From the NCBI RefSeq assembly GCF_905475395.1, contig NC_058337.1, positions 130,221,960 through 130,285,959 on the forward strand: DNA of 64,000 bases, in the 5' to 3' direction. The notes beneath the pieces are model-generated. The model was not told the origin of the DNA and made no database searches. It saw nothing but the letters and a program-made list of their open reading frames with translations. Source of the stretch: Chrysoperla carnea (Eukaryota; Arthropoda; Insecta; Neuroptera; Chrysopidae). Shown here in pieces: positions 13,672 to 24,977 of this stretch. The translations under genes were made by a program, and so were the position numbers. The stretch's first letter is position 1. Every line of letters begins with the position of its first letter.

Positions 13672-14104
13672 CAGGGTATCCTAAAATTGACACAAGATTT
13701 GAGTGTTTGCCCGCATTTGAGTGGTAAAGTGTTGACAAAAAAAGGCAAAGACAGCGTGCCAGTTGGTAGTTTAAGGTTTTTTAAATGGAGGACTTTACGA
13801 AAAATGGACACGTTTTCATTATTGAGCTTCTGACAGCAAGTCTGTTACCACTCACGCCTTGAGGGAAAAATTCAGATCTGTATCACCACTATTTAGCTAC
13901 ATTTATGCAAAATGGTCAAGGAAAATTTCAACAAAAAATTTTCTATAAGCCATTAAGATCTTATAATTTTACCTGATATGCTATAATTTTAACCGAATAT
14001 CAATTGTAGGTGGCTATGACCCTATATACAGCAAACTTTATGAATTAATAAACAAAAATTTTTTCTATCAAAATTATTTCTTGCGTTAAAATTGGAACAC
14101 CCTG
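13672..14104. mobile_element. Mariner-type MITE with CAGGGT termini
   Basis: Left end TACAGGGTATCCTAAAATTG and right end (complement) TACAGGGTGTTCCAATTTTA form terminal inverted repeats flanked by TA. The interior of about 430 bases has no open frame. TA target site and CAGGGT ends fit Tc1/mariner-mobilised elements. Confidence 0.6.
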
Positions 14105-14154
14105 TATTTAAAACATTATTATTTTTGTTATTTGTTCCAAATACTTATTCGACC

Positions 14155-14410
14155 GTTTCCAGATTTTATACGCATTCTGTACAAGCGAACAACTGCAGTC
14201 AGTTGACATTCTCATTTTTCGAATAGAATATTCACCATACAAGCAATAGTCTCACTTAGAAAGTAAAAGAAAACAGCAGTATTTCGAAAGCCGTTTCCAG
14301 ATTTCAGTTGATATTGTTCGTAAATTTTCTATATTTCGAATAGAATATTCACCACACAAGCAATAGTTTCACTTAGAAAGTAAAAGAAAACAGCAGTAAG
14401 TATTTCGAAA
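14155..14410 (+). repeat. Tandem duplication, unit about 130 bases
   Basis: CGTTTCCAGATTT, CGAATAGAATATTCACCA and CACTTAGAAAGTAAAAGAAA each occur twice in the same order. It lies in the presumed first intron of the orphan exon at 14466-14667. Confidence 0.75.
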
Positions 14411-14465
14411 AGCATGAAGAATTGATTTTCGATAAAAAATAACATGCATTAAAAAACACACATAC

Positions 14466-14667
14466 CAGGAAATTCCGTAGATGACGCATTATTATTGGTG
14501 TTGTTATTAAAATCGCTTGCGGAAGTTGGTATTGCAGACACTTTACCATAGTCAAACAAAACATTGCCAAGTCCGTACAATAAAAATACATAGATAAATG
14601 TTGATAAAACACGGTTATAAACACGAGCAACTGGCCCTAGCTGCCACTGCGGCCAGAGATAATGCAT
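14466..14667 (-). CDS. Probable first coding exon of an unidentified membrane-anchored protein
   Basis: An open minus-strand stretch begins at ATG 14667 (MHYLWPQWQLGPVARVYNRV) and runs to a good donor, CCTG then GTATGTG, at 14466; it gives 67 codons plus one base. It contains a hydrophobic segment (STFIYVFLLYGLGNVLF) after a short basic stretch, then an Asn/Ser/Thr-rich region (SDFNNNTNNNASSTEFP). That layout resembles the signal anchor and stem of a type II Golgi enzyme, but no family is recognised. Its base composition is less AT-rich than the surroundings. The open frame also extends upstream with no ATG. No following exon was found to the left, so the rest would lie beyond a very long intron or outside the window. 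It could be non-coding. Confidence 0.4.
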
Positions 14668-14852
14668 GATATGCGGGTGGGCAAGCTGTGTGCCTATTGA
14701 ATTACACAGGCCTTGCCACACACACACACTCACTGCCACCACTAATATAGGGCCACACTTACAAAATAAATACTAAATAATTGGGGCCATTTTAATACAC
14801 ATCTCAATGGGCCACCGTCCGAATGTATCAACGAACACATGGTCTACTGACG

Positions 14853-14866
14853 ACTGACTGAACTGA
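14853..14866 (-). promoter_or_regulatory. Possible initiator (repeated TCAGT) upstream of the orphan first exon
   Basis: On the minus strand TCAGT, the arthropod initiator core, occurs three times within fourteen bases about 190 bases upstream of the ATG at 14667. No TATA box is evident. Short ATGs between this point and the proposed start would be upstream open frames. Confidence 0.2.
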
Positions 14867-14869
14867 AAT

Positions 14870-16069
14870 GAAAACGTAACCGATACAGCATAGAATTCTA
14901 TCTGTATATTAAATACGTGTAGGTTAGACACGTAGATACGAAGTTCGATGCTAGAATGCGAACAAAATAAAATATATATTTTACGAAAAATATACTATAA
15001 GCCGTTTCTCCTTTTTGTTTTGTTTATATAGGCAATGTACTCTACGCTTCTACTGTCTTATTATATAGAGAATATGTATCAGAAAAACCATCGATGTACT
15101 AGCATCGGAAAACGACGCCTAATATGTTCGACGCCACAAGTATATATACAGTCATACGCCAAACTACAAAATGTTATGTACGTATATATAGATATGTAGA
15201 TGTGTTAGCTTTAGAGAGCGATTTTGGTAAATACTCGAAAAAATACTCAAAAGTAGAATACACCTGTGAACTTTACAAAGCTCTTTCTAAAACAATGTAA
15301 CAAGACGAATCATTTTAGACGAAAACAGTGTAAAATGAGAATTTTTTTTGTATCTCATTGGGCCAATTTTTTTTAAATGTCCTGTGCTGGCATCATTGTT
15401 GATTTGGATCATCTGAGGGAGATTTACCCCGGAAGAGAGTAGTATATCGGAATTCTGACTTCGAAATCGTGATCAACGTCTCCGAAAACCTCCAAGTATA
15501 CTTTTCTAGCCCATTTTGTTAAATATTTTCAAAGTTAAAATTTTTTAAATATCACCTCATATGGCCCTAACTTTGTAGCGGCACCAAGTGAGATGTATAA
15601 TTTGATCTATGCACCTTTCTAAACATTTTTTTTTTAAATTGACCCGATGAGTCGTGGTACAAAAAAATTCGACAATAACTGATAGAAAATCCGATAAATC
15701 ACCATTAAACCTAAGTACAAGATAAAGAAGAAGGGAATTCTGTATCACGCAGGATTTGAAATATGTTATCCATTACAAGCCTACCACGACTCCCAGAAAA
15801 TAATATTAGTAATTATGAGTTCTGAACTGTTAGTTCGAGGAGTAACCAATTTCGAGTACTATCGCAAATTCATATACATATGTTGAAATACTTTATTATA
15901 GAGTGAAATACAAATCTTACAGAATGCGTACTGATAAGTTCCATCTGCTGTCAAAGGGTAAGCACAAAACACTTATATTTTTTCTTATCTGCCTTATTTT
16001 TTCATATTTTTATGTTAATGAAATAATTAAAATTGATAAGTAAGACTTTGCTAAAATAAATTATAACGG
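14870..16069. other. No gene recognised
   Basis: Upstream side of the orphan first exon. There is a short direct TATATA-rich tract near 15130-15200 and nothing coding. Confidence 0.5.
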
Positions 16070-16190
16070 CTGCCCTAAAGTGAGACATCCGTAGGCCGTA
16101 AAGGTCCACTATGATACCTAGGAAAGAGGTGCGTTCACCCCCCCCCCCCAACTACCACTCAATAAACCATTTAGAATTGTTTAACAACAG
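16070..16190 (-). mobile_element. Older fragment of the same LINE 3' end
   Basis: The order GACAT, CCGTAGG, CACTATGATACC, ACCACTCAATAAACCATTTAGA, TTTAACAACAGC parallels the neighbouring copy at 16270 onward but is more diverged and has a run of ten C at its centre (16139-16148). Confidence 0.45.
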
Positions 16191-16269
16191 CAAACAATAA
16201 CAAACTACAAATTGGAGCGATCGACCAAAATTTCTGACCCAAATGAGTCAATTTTTGAGATCTGGATTA

Positions 16270-16690
16270 TAGGTTAGGTTAGAGTGGCTGTTCTGGAGTG
16301 GGACATAACTAAGACCATAGGGTACGTTGTGATATCAAAAAAGGGTTGGCCCATCCCCGGCCACGACTCCATGAACCATTTGGAGATGTTTAAAAACAGC
16401 AGTGCTTTGACGTCAACGGACTTTAGGTCGGAGATATCATGAAAGAAAGGCTGGCTCCAGTGAGTCCATCTCCTCATGGCCAGAGCTGGGCAGTGACAAA
16501 GAAGGTGAGACATCGTTTCTTCCTCCTCCTTACTGTGACAGTTCCTGCAATAGTGGTGATATACTGCCAGACTCAGGCGTTCAGCATCTGAACAGTAACA
16601 GAGATAGTAAATCATTGCTTTCTCTTCATTATTGCAACTCCAGCAACAGTCATGATGCATTGAAAGACCCACTCCCGCAATTACTCATGG
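16270..16690 (-). mobile_element. LINE 3' end with zinc-finger tail (family with TAACC end), copy 1
   Basis: Read on the minus strand it encodes CRNCHSKEEEETMSHLLCHC, then PALAMRRWTHW and DLKSVDVKALL, and ends in a 3' tail CTCTAACCTAACCTATAA. The cysteine/histidine pattern followed by a short C terminus is typical of the end of Jockey/I-like non-LTR elements. It is truncated at its 5' side. The open frame of 132 codons is intact, so the copy is fairly young. Confidence 0.7.
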
Positions 16691-17517
16691 AAGGTCATTG
16701 TATATCATTGATGTTAACCTTTCAAATGATTATTTCATTTAGTAGTGCCTGGCAGTTTGCAATATAGATATTCCCGCAAACTAAATAATGCTTATGTCTG
16801 GCAACTTTATTCTATTTCGGAAGACCTCGTCGGGTCTTGTTCCACTTTTGAAGCAAGGAATTTTATTCTTGTTTGAGTGTCGTTTCTTAACGTTTACATT
16901 TTTTTCATTTATATGCCCTGCAAATACATTTTTCATGGACACACTGTAATTTCAATAGCAACGAAAATACAGTCATTTTCGAGTGGATTCCAAAGCGCAT
17001 GCTCCGAAAAAAAAAGTTGCAAGTATTAAAAGAACAACAATAATAAAATTAGAAGAAAAATTTTTCAGTTTATAATACAATGGAATTTTTTTCCCAAACA
17101 TTTTTTTACTTCTTTTATTGTTTCTGTTTCATGAACATAGAAAAATTTTCTCTTCTATTCAATAAAAATATAATAATCCTTTGTTTTTCTAAAATTTTTT
17201 CAGTTGAAATTTATCGAAAACATTTTTCTAGAAACAAAGAATGTTTGACTTGGATACATTTTTAGCTCTTTATTCATGAATAACATTACATGTAGTTAGA
17301 GTATGTAATACAATTTTGTGGTTGGAACTTGCGCGATACATGTATGAAGATCAATACTAAAGAAATCAGCCAGGTGTATACTATAAAATTGTGTATATAT
17401 ACCTATATTTACCTATGTGAATACATGGCCTTTATTTATTTGTACAGATTTTAATAATGGGTGGAACATCAAAACATCACCAGAGTTTTTTTAATGTTTT
17501 GCAGACGTTTGACTTAA

Positions 17518-18110
17518 TTAAAATTAATTTTTCATCTGCATTCTGTCTTTCAGTTTCGCCAACATCTTATTCAAAATTTTAAAACACAAAATTTTCAATT
17601 TAATTGGACGGCTAGATGAGTAGCTTTTGAGATATCGTCGAAAATTTTTGCAGAATATAGGGCTTAATTTAGCATTTCGGGCGATATTTTTGTTAACATT
17701 ACTATTTATGATGAGTTTTATCCAATTTCGAAACAAGTTGTAACTTTTTCGTTTTTTTCTAGGGGTCGATTTAAAAGTGGATTTCCTCTTAAATTTGTAA
17801 GTACGTTGGAGACAAAAATTAATTTCTCATCAACATTCTTTCTTTCGCCAACATCTCATTCAAAATTTTGAAACACAAAAATTTCAATTTAATTTGACGG
17901 CTAGATGAGTTGCTTTTGAAGTATCGGCGAAAATTATGCAAAATATAGGGCTTAATTTAGCATTTCTAGCAGCATTTTTTAGCAGGCAATATTTTTTGGG
18001 AAAAAATTACTTTTTGTGATGAATTTTATCAATATTTGAAACAAAAAGATTTTCTCTAGGGGCCGATTTAAAAGTGGATTTTCTCTTGGTATTAAAGTAA
18101 AATTTGGAGA
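17518..18110 (+). repeat. Tandem duplication, unit about 295 bases
   Basis: Two units share TTCGCCAACATCT, GACGGCTAGATGAGT, ATAGGGCTTAATTTAGCATT and GATTTAAAAGTGGATTT in order. The second unit has an insertion near 17980. Confidence 0.8.
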
Positions 18111-18119
18111 AATTCCCGG

Positions 18120-18400
18120 CACAAAATCAAGTCTGATCGATTCGTTTGTGGTATTCTAGCTCCTAAACGGATGGACATTTTTTTTTTATTTATTTATTTG
18201 AAAAGTATATTTTGATCGAGAGTGTTCTCTGCTATGTTTCATGAAAATTTTTTGAAGATCACCTCCACTTTTCTAGTTTTTTTTGGTACTAAATCCTAAA
18301 CTGACATCTAAAAACGTAGAGAACTCTCTCGATCAACATTTTAAACGAAAAACGAATACACAGATACACAGGTACACAGGCGCGTATTACTTCGGACCAA
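18120..18400. repeat. Imperfect palindromic repeat family, copy 3
   Basis: Contains TTCTAGCTCCTAAACGGATG, TTGATCGAGAGTGTTCTCTG, then GAACTCTCTCGATCAACA and CACAGATACACAGGTACACA. The second half lacks the GGAGCTACGATGCC end. Confidence 0.6.
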
Positions 18401-18967
18401 AACGAGTACTCTTCGGACTAAAACTTCAAATTATTTAGAAATAATACAAATTGCAATTTTAATAATAATTCAACAGGAAATAAACAACATTTGATGGTCC
18501 ACTCTATACTTTTTATTAATATTGTCAATGGAAAATACTCAATGAATTTTCCGTTAAAGAAAGTGTTACATTTTAAGGAGAAAATTGATTTTTCACAATA
18601 TAACACATCAAATAGAATGTTTTGTCAACTCGAGGACAAATTGAGATACTGATCATCTTACGAAATACTAAAAAGATTCGGAAATGTTTCTCTTTTGTGA
18701 GTACAATTATTTTTATTACATTAACAAATGAAATAAAGAATGCTTTTTGTCGAACATAAAAGATGAAAAGGATGAAAATAAAACACAGCAATATTAATTT
18801 TATTTACAAAAAAATTGTTTTTTTAATTATCAGTTCAAACTGTAATCAGTTAAAAAATTGAAATATTAAGATCTAGACAGTTAAAATTAAAGACATAGTA
18901 CATTAATTAAATATTTATCTTAAATTATAAATTAAATAACGAATTTTTCATACATTTATTTTTTTTT

Positions 18968-20336
18968 TCATTTTCGACCTACATCTGCAATCAGTCCAGA
19001 CCAGAATGTACCATAATCCCGTAAAACGGTTCCACTGTAATTATAAAGTAAAAAATTAACAAGTGAAAATAAACAATTGACTGAATTAATTGGTTAAATT
19101 TTTCAACAATTTACTAAATTTTAACATTAATTTTAAAAAAATTGACTAAATTTTTCGGTTTTTTCGTAATTTTCTTAAAGGGCCGAGAAAAATTTTGTGT
19201 CCGATTTCGGTTAAACTCACTTTCTAATGTAATTTTAACAAAAATTTTCAAAAATCGGGCCCGTTTAAAAAAATCGAAAAAATCGAAAAAAATTTTATGT
19301 GTCCGATTTCGGTTAAACTTAATTTATAAGGTAATTTTAAGCCAAAATATCCAAAAATCATATTCATTTGCTCATTGGATGCATCATTTCTGAGAAAATC
19401 CCTTTTTGTGTGGAATTTGGGCATACAATCATCGAATAAATACGATTTTTGAATTTTTTGGGTCAAAATTACCTTATAAACTGAGTTGTATCGATATCGG
19501 AGACAAAAAAATATTTTCTATTTTTCGTAATTTTCTTAAGAGGACCCAATTGACCTATGTTGCTCATTTACGAAATCGATCTCACTTTTTACGGCTTAAA
19601 CACGCTATAAAAATTTCAGCTTGATATCTTTTTTCGTTTTTGAGTAATCGTCATGACAGACGGACAGACAGACGACAGACAGACAACCAGAAATAGACTA
19701 ATTAGGTGATTTTATGAACACCTGTACCAAAATTTTGTTCATAGTATCAATATTTTTAAGCGTTACAAACTTGGGACTAAACTATAGCGTGATATATTTC
19801 ATATATACATGGTATAATAAAAATTGCTTACTAATAAATTACAATAAAATAACACTTACGTGAAATAAACTTTGCCACCCTGTGAATTAGCTGGCGCTTT
19901 CCATACTAACGTGGCTTGTTGTTTATCCTTTGGATCGGCATGGGTAATTGAACTACATTCTGGATGGGCTTTAGTGTTTGGCGTTTGTGCAAATTCGCCA
20001 ATCCATTGATTTGTGGCAACATCACGAGCTTGGATAAAGAAACCTTTGAAGACCGCACCATGAATTGTAACTAAAATACAAAAAAATTATTATTTAATTT
20101 TATCGAAATAATTGTTTCTTTTTGGATAACTTACCAGTAATTTCTGCTCCAGGACCATAATCACTTGACGAAGCTACAACAGCATAAGGACTTGTACCTG
20201 GCGGTTGAGGTTGTGCTTGTCCATGATATGGTTGATTGGGTTTTGGTTTAACACAAACATCTACGGGAGCACCATCGGGAAATCCATAACAGTAAACAAT
20301 TAGTAGTGAAAAAATTACCAAAAAAGAATTGTTCAT
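18968..20336 (-). CDS. Secreted Reeler-domain putative defense protein (Hdd11 / l(2)34Fc-like)
   Basis: Three exons on the minus strand, 20336-20135, 20070-19860 and 19034-18968, join in frame to 159 residues plus stop, all with GT-AG introns. The start is the ATG at 20336; an in-frame TTG twelve bases upstream is not needed. Residues 1-18 form a hydrophobic signal peptide (MNNSFLVIFSLLIVYCYG), then a proline-rich stretch (KPKPNQPYHGQAQPQPPG). The remainder fits a single Reeler domain: DGAPVDVC near the start, GAVFKGFFIQARD, FAQTP and HPEC, TLVWKAP, and an ending VYFTGTVLRDYGTFWSG. Cys28 and Cys106 probably form a disulfide. Single-Reeler proteins of this size are known in insects as immune- or ecdysteroid-responsive secreted proteins; the molecular activity is unknown. 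An AATAAA signal (complement of 18955-18960) lies eight bases past the stop. Intron 2 (19035-19859) is almost filled by a dispersed repeat. Family assignment is firm; the immune role is inferred from the family. Confidence 0.9.
19140..19815 (+). repeat. Dispersed repeat R1 (GACGGACAGAC family), copy in Reeler-gene intron 2
   Basis: Contains the family core: ACCCAATTGACCTATGTTG, CATTTACGAA, AAATTTCAGCTTGATATCT, CGTTTTTGAGTAATCGT, a GACGGACAGACAGAC stretch, TGATTTTATGAACACCT, AGCGTTACAAACTTGGGACT and a terminal ATATATACATGGTATAA. Its left portion (19140-19530) differs from the other copies; part of it recurs near 36600. Confidence 0.75.
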
Positions 20337-20929
20337 GATTGTTTGCAAAAAATTTTTACGTATACGATTTAATTGTTATTCGAACTGTGTGAATTTGGCA
20401 AAGATGTGTTTACGAGACAACTTTTTTAGATAATATAAAAAGGTAAATGCAATTATTATTATGTTTTAAATGATTTTTGTTTTTTGCCGATGGCAAACGC
20501 TCCACTTTCACTTTCAATCGTTTTGTAACAGTTTAACAATATTTTTTTTTCAATTGCTTTCTCTATATAAAAAAACATGTTTATAGGATGCTTGGTACAA
20601 AGTGTATCTACATAAAATTGTGTTATGTAAAGAAACAATTGATACTTATTCAATGGAATGTTTAAAAATTACACGGCACTACTTTAGATGGATGTTCACC
20701 AGCTGAAAATATTAAAAATGACGTTCATATAACCATTGGAAAATAATTTGACTACTGATATATTTATATAAGACTGTTCAATACTCATTTATGATTGGCG
20801 TGAAATCATTCTTTGCACTGCGATTATACCCTTGGCTCGCTCGATTTGAAATTTGGATATGTTATAGGTATTCATACTCTTCCTGTTGTGGGTAGTTTTA
20901 TTTTTCGAAAATAAAATTTGAACTTCGGC

Positions 20930-21270
20930 AATTTCCGGGCCTGCACGTGTGCTTCTATTACTTTAATATAAGTTGTACTCAGTAAATAAAAAAAAAAAAC
21001 TTGTGATAGAGATATGGTGAAATTAGTTACAATGAATGTAATTATTTAGATTAATTCTCTGCTCTTAATATTTTCACTCTCAAACAGCATTCAATATTCA
21101 CGAAATCAAACTATTTTTATTTAGCTAGTGAATTAAAAAATAAATTTATATAAAATTATGTAGGGATTATGATTTACAAAGTTAAGGAATATTTAACGCA
21201 TGTGCAGAACGCGTAAGCAAATTTTTCATTATACAAGACTAAAAATTAACGAATGGTTGGCCCGAGTGCT
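20930..21270 (+). repeat. Dispersed repeat R4, copy 1
   Basis: AGTTGTACTCAGTAAAT, AACTTGTGATAGAGATATGG, TTATATAAAATTATGTAG and GCAGAACGCGTAAGCAAATT recur in order at 37260-37610. The ends are not defined. Confidence 0.65.
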
Positions 21271-21282
21271 GACGAGTTAATA

Positions 21283-21865
21283 TTAATTAAATCCAATCAG
21301 ATAGGCGCTACAGCCCGGAGTGGCCTTGGCCTCTTCGACGCCTCTCCTCCAGATTGCTCGGTCCTTAACAGCTGATCCCCATCCAGTGACTCGTATCACC
21401 TTCAGCTCGTCGATAACTTGGTCCAACCACCTACGTCGAGGCCTGCCTCTTCTTCGAGGAGCGTACACTTTGGTATGCAGTATTTTCTTGGACATCCTTC
21501 CTTCCTTCATTCTTTGCACATATACCAACCATCTGAGCCTCTGTGATTTGATGAACTTCACAATATCTTCTAACTTCATGATCTCTTGGATTTCTCTGTT
21601 GGTTCGGATGCGCTATTCTTCCACGCTCACTCGGATTGCACCTTTTATTCTTCGTATGATCTTTCGTTCAAATCTTCTTATTTTCTCCTGGTCTTCTTAT
21701 GTCAAGGTCCAATTTTGACTGCCATATGTTATGATGGGCCGAATCAGGGTATTGTAAATGGTCAGTTTGGTCTTACGTAAAATTAGTTTGTTCGTCAGGA
21801 GCCTTAGATTTACAAAGTATGCCCTGTTTCCACTCTGCAACCTTTCTCTTATGGTGGCACTCATT
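21283..21865 (-). pseudogene. Non-LTR retrotransposon reverse transcriptase, C-terminal fragment
   Basis: On the minus strand the sequence reads the end of a LINE polyprotein: RERLQSGNRAYFVNLRLL, LTIYNTLIRPIITYGSQ, KIRRFERKIIRRI, then KSQRLRWLVYVQRMKEGRM, YAPRRRGRPRRRWLDQV and a closing EEAKATPG. In-frame stops break it after GSQNWTLT and again before RIRTNREI; only the last 98 codons remain open. The endonuclease and catalytic reverse-transcriptase parts are absent, as expected of a 5'-truncated insertion. The clade was not resolved. Confidence 0.85.
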
Positions 21866-22369
21866 TTTCATATTAATTAAATATACAAACAAATTTTGAA
21901 CCCATTCATACGCAATACTATTTTATATTGTACATTCAGTATTCAAATAACCTTTTGAAAGGAAATATGTATTATTAAATTTAATAAATAATAATCAATC
22001 ATTTTTATATTTTGTATGAGATAATATTAATAATCTATTTATTATTGATGAAAAAAATATCACCTCGTTTGTAAAAAATTATTTTCTATATATTATATTT
22101 GAATCCTAAAAAGTAATGCACTTACTGCCGAAATTAATGTCTTTCTAAAGCAGTGCTTCTCAACCATTGTGCCATGCCGTGACAAAAAAATGCTACCAAG
22201 TTTTAGAAATGTATCTAGTAAACATTATAAAGCTAATAAAGTGTGCCGCGTCAAAAAAAGTTTTAAATCACTTTTCTAGAGACTTCTATCATTTCATTGC
22301 AGACCATGTTTTAAGACTGTACGAGCGCCAAGGCAATTTTGGATACAAGGCTTGGTTTTTTTTTATATG

Positions 22370-22710
22370 AAGTTGGAATAATTCTATCAATTTTGAAAAT
22401 TTTAGGGGGGATTGCCCGATTATTTAAATAAATAAATCACTTCAAAAGTAGGCATATTTATCATTGGTCTTATGGTAAAACGGTAGATGGATGATATGTT
22501 TTCATAGATTTCTCCAAAGCTAGTCGGTGGAAATTAAAAAAAAAAACTATTAAATTTAAAGTTAAAACCTTAATAAATTATTGAAAACAAAAAATAAACC
22601 CGCTGTGCCCGATTTTATGGATGTATGAGTAAGGTAGGGGGGCACAAATTTAAAAAAATATACATTTTCAATTTTGATGGTGAATTATGTTATATTTAGA
22701 CAATATAAAA
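22370..22710 (-). repeat. Dispersed repeat R5, inverted relative to 43010-43375
   Basis: Complementary blocks include ACTTCAAAAGTAGGCATATT, CGGTAGATGGATGATATG, TTTCTCCAAAGCTAGTCGG and TTTTCAATTTTGATGGTGAA. The two copies are about 20 kb apart. Confidence 0.65.
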
Positions 22711-23279
22711 TTTAGCGAGATGTAAGCCTGTTGTATCGTTATTAATTGTATTTCATTATGTCATTTTACCTATATGAATAATATACTTTCATGTAATACA
22801 TATAAAGCTGTGAATACACATGCCATTTTAAGGCATTGCTCTCTGATACCATACATACTATTATAACAAGATGTATAGTATATGTATTTCAAAATGCATA
22901 TATACATAATCACCATAAAGATCGATTACGGGAATCGTAACATCAGATTTAATAATCCCGGTTTAAGAGGTAGCGTGCGAACATGGCAAAAATAGTTCTT
23001 TATATTTAAAAATTATAGATTGATTTATCCTTATTTTTGCGAAAATTTTCATATTTAATCTTCATATTACCAAACAAAATAGATCGGGACTCTGGTCCTG
23101 TGAGGTAACTCACATCAATGAAAACTCACAAATGAAATTTCTTCAAACAATAATATTTTAGACTACTTCCATAATTTTGATTAGAAAAGTAACGAATTAA
23201 CGATTTTTGTTTGATTCGGTTATTTGATCAACGTCGATCGATAAGTAGCATCCAGAATTTTATATAATTTAGGGCAAAA

Positions 23280-23554
23280 GAAAGAACACTGGTGAGGTGG
23301 CAAGCATGCTTAACGCCTGACAGTGTATCATGACTATTACAGGAGCTGCCACAGTGCTGAAGAGGAGATGACGATGTATCTGTAACCTTCCTTTGGCGAA
23401 CTCTCCGACCTAAAGTCCGTTGACTCCAAAGCTCTCCTGCTATACCTAAACAGCTCCCAATAGTTTATGGAGTAGTGGCTGGAGATTGGCCAGCATTTTC
23501 TTTGGTATCACAATACATCCCACCTCATTACAACCATTCTAACTTAACCTAAAC
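23280..23554 (+). mobile_element. LINE 3' end (TAACC-tail family), copy 2
   Basis: A plus-strand relative of the element at 16270, with CHSAEEEMTMYL, then a deletion, then SDLKSVDSKALLLYLNSS and a tail TTCTAACTTAACCTAA. Stops interrupt the frame. Part of the cysteine-rich segment is lost. Confidence 0.65.
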
Positions 23555-24049
23555 AAGGGCAAAAAAAATCTACGAATCACTTCAAAGGATCTGAGTTGCA
23601 ACAGCACCGGAATCACTAAACATTTTTCGAGTTAAATACCGGTCTGTATAGCATGTATATTACCAACTAAATAATATATAAAGCAAATTGCATAATAATA
23701 TTTTATGGTATAAGAGCTGATCAGTAACGTCACAAAAAAGTTTGATATTTTTTTCCTATTGAGATTAGGTAGGGGTAAGTATGTACGTTTTATACCTAAG
23801 AGGTATTACGTTTTCTTGTACGTATTCTCGAAAAAAACTACAAAAATTGTTAATTTTAAAATCATTTTAAAGCAATTTTTTCTAAATCATTGTTCATGTC
23901 CTTATATCAACACAGATTATAATTAGGTAGATGACTGATATCGAATTTGGCACTTTATCCGTAAAAAAGTAAAAGTAGACTTGATACTTACCATAACAAA
24001 AATTAAAAAAAAAAACAAGTGAATTATTCTAAAAATTAAAAAAAACAAG

Positions 24050-24605
24050 TGAAAACAAACAATTGACTGAGTTAATTGTTGAAATATCATGTATAGATAG
24101 TGTTGATTACACTGTCACATCACTCACATACATGTCACAGATACATAACTGATATTCCCATAATTACATACTAAACAATTTTCGCCTAATTTGCGCCCTC
24201 GCGGGTAAACAGTGATATTTACGAAAAAATTCAAACAAAAGTTGATTATTTTTTGATAAGGAACATTTTTTATATTTAAACTTTTGTTCTATCTCTAACG
24301 GTTTGCAAGATGGATCCTACGGGCCCAAGACCCAACTGACATATGTTGGTCATTTACGAACTCGACCTCACTTTTTACGTCCTCAATACGCTATAAAAAT
24401 TTCAGCTTGATATCTCTTTTCGTTTTTGAGTAATCGTGATGACAGACGGACAGACGATAGACAGACAGACAACCGGAAATGGACTAATTAGATGATTTTA
24501 TCACCTATACCAAAATTTTTTGCTTAACATCAATATTTTTAAGCGTTACAAACTTGGGACTAAACTTAATATACTATGTATATTTCATATATACATGGTA
24601 TAAAA
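24050..24605 (+). repeat. Dispersed repeat R1, copy upstream of MNS1
   Basis: Near full-length: left end AAACAAACAATTGACTGAGT, then GCGCCCTCGCGGGTAAACAG, GTTCTATCTCTAACGGTTTG, CAAGACCCAACTGACATATG, GACGGACAGACG, and right end ATATACATGGTATAAAAATA. It ends about 370 bases before the MNS1 ATG, so it may lie within the promoter region. Confidence 0.8.
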
Positions 24606-24977
24606 ATACAATATTAATTTGCCAGGCAGAAATTCTGTTGCTTTTACTAGCACGTGTACAGCGTTAGTTAAAACAACCGCTCTCAGGTGTTCATCCTTAC
24701 CTGATTTCAATAATGAAACAAATATTCAAAATTCAACCGCCTTAAAATAAACTCTCAAAAACATTTCCAGCTCTCGTACCATTCAAAGTAGTAAAATCAC
24801 TTGGATACCATTAAGATACAAATAATTAATAACAATAATAATAATAATCTGTTTAAATATGTTTGAGAGGTTTGAATACAGTATTAACATAATCATTTAT
24901 TAAATGGTTATAATTTACATAAATTAATCTCTATTATTTCTTTAATATTATCTAAAATTAAATTATCCATTCTGAAA

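Noticed and set aside
14373-14630. 85-codon minus-strand frame overlapping the orphan exon
   Set aside because: It is a shifted-frame shadow; the other frame has the signal anchor and a donor at the right place.
19142-19624. Open frames in both strands between Reeler exons 2 and 3
   Set aside because: They fall in repeat R1 and the frames are not kept in its other copies.
21320-21718. 132-codon plus-strand open frame
   Set aside because: It is antisense to a clear LINE reverse-transcriptase fragment; the minus strand carries the homology.
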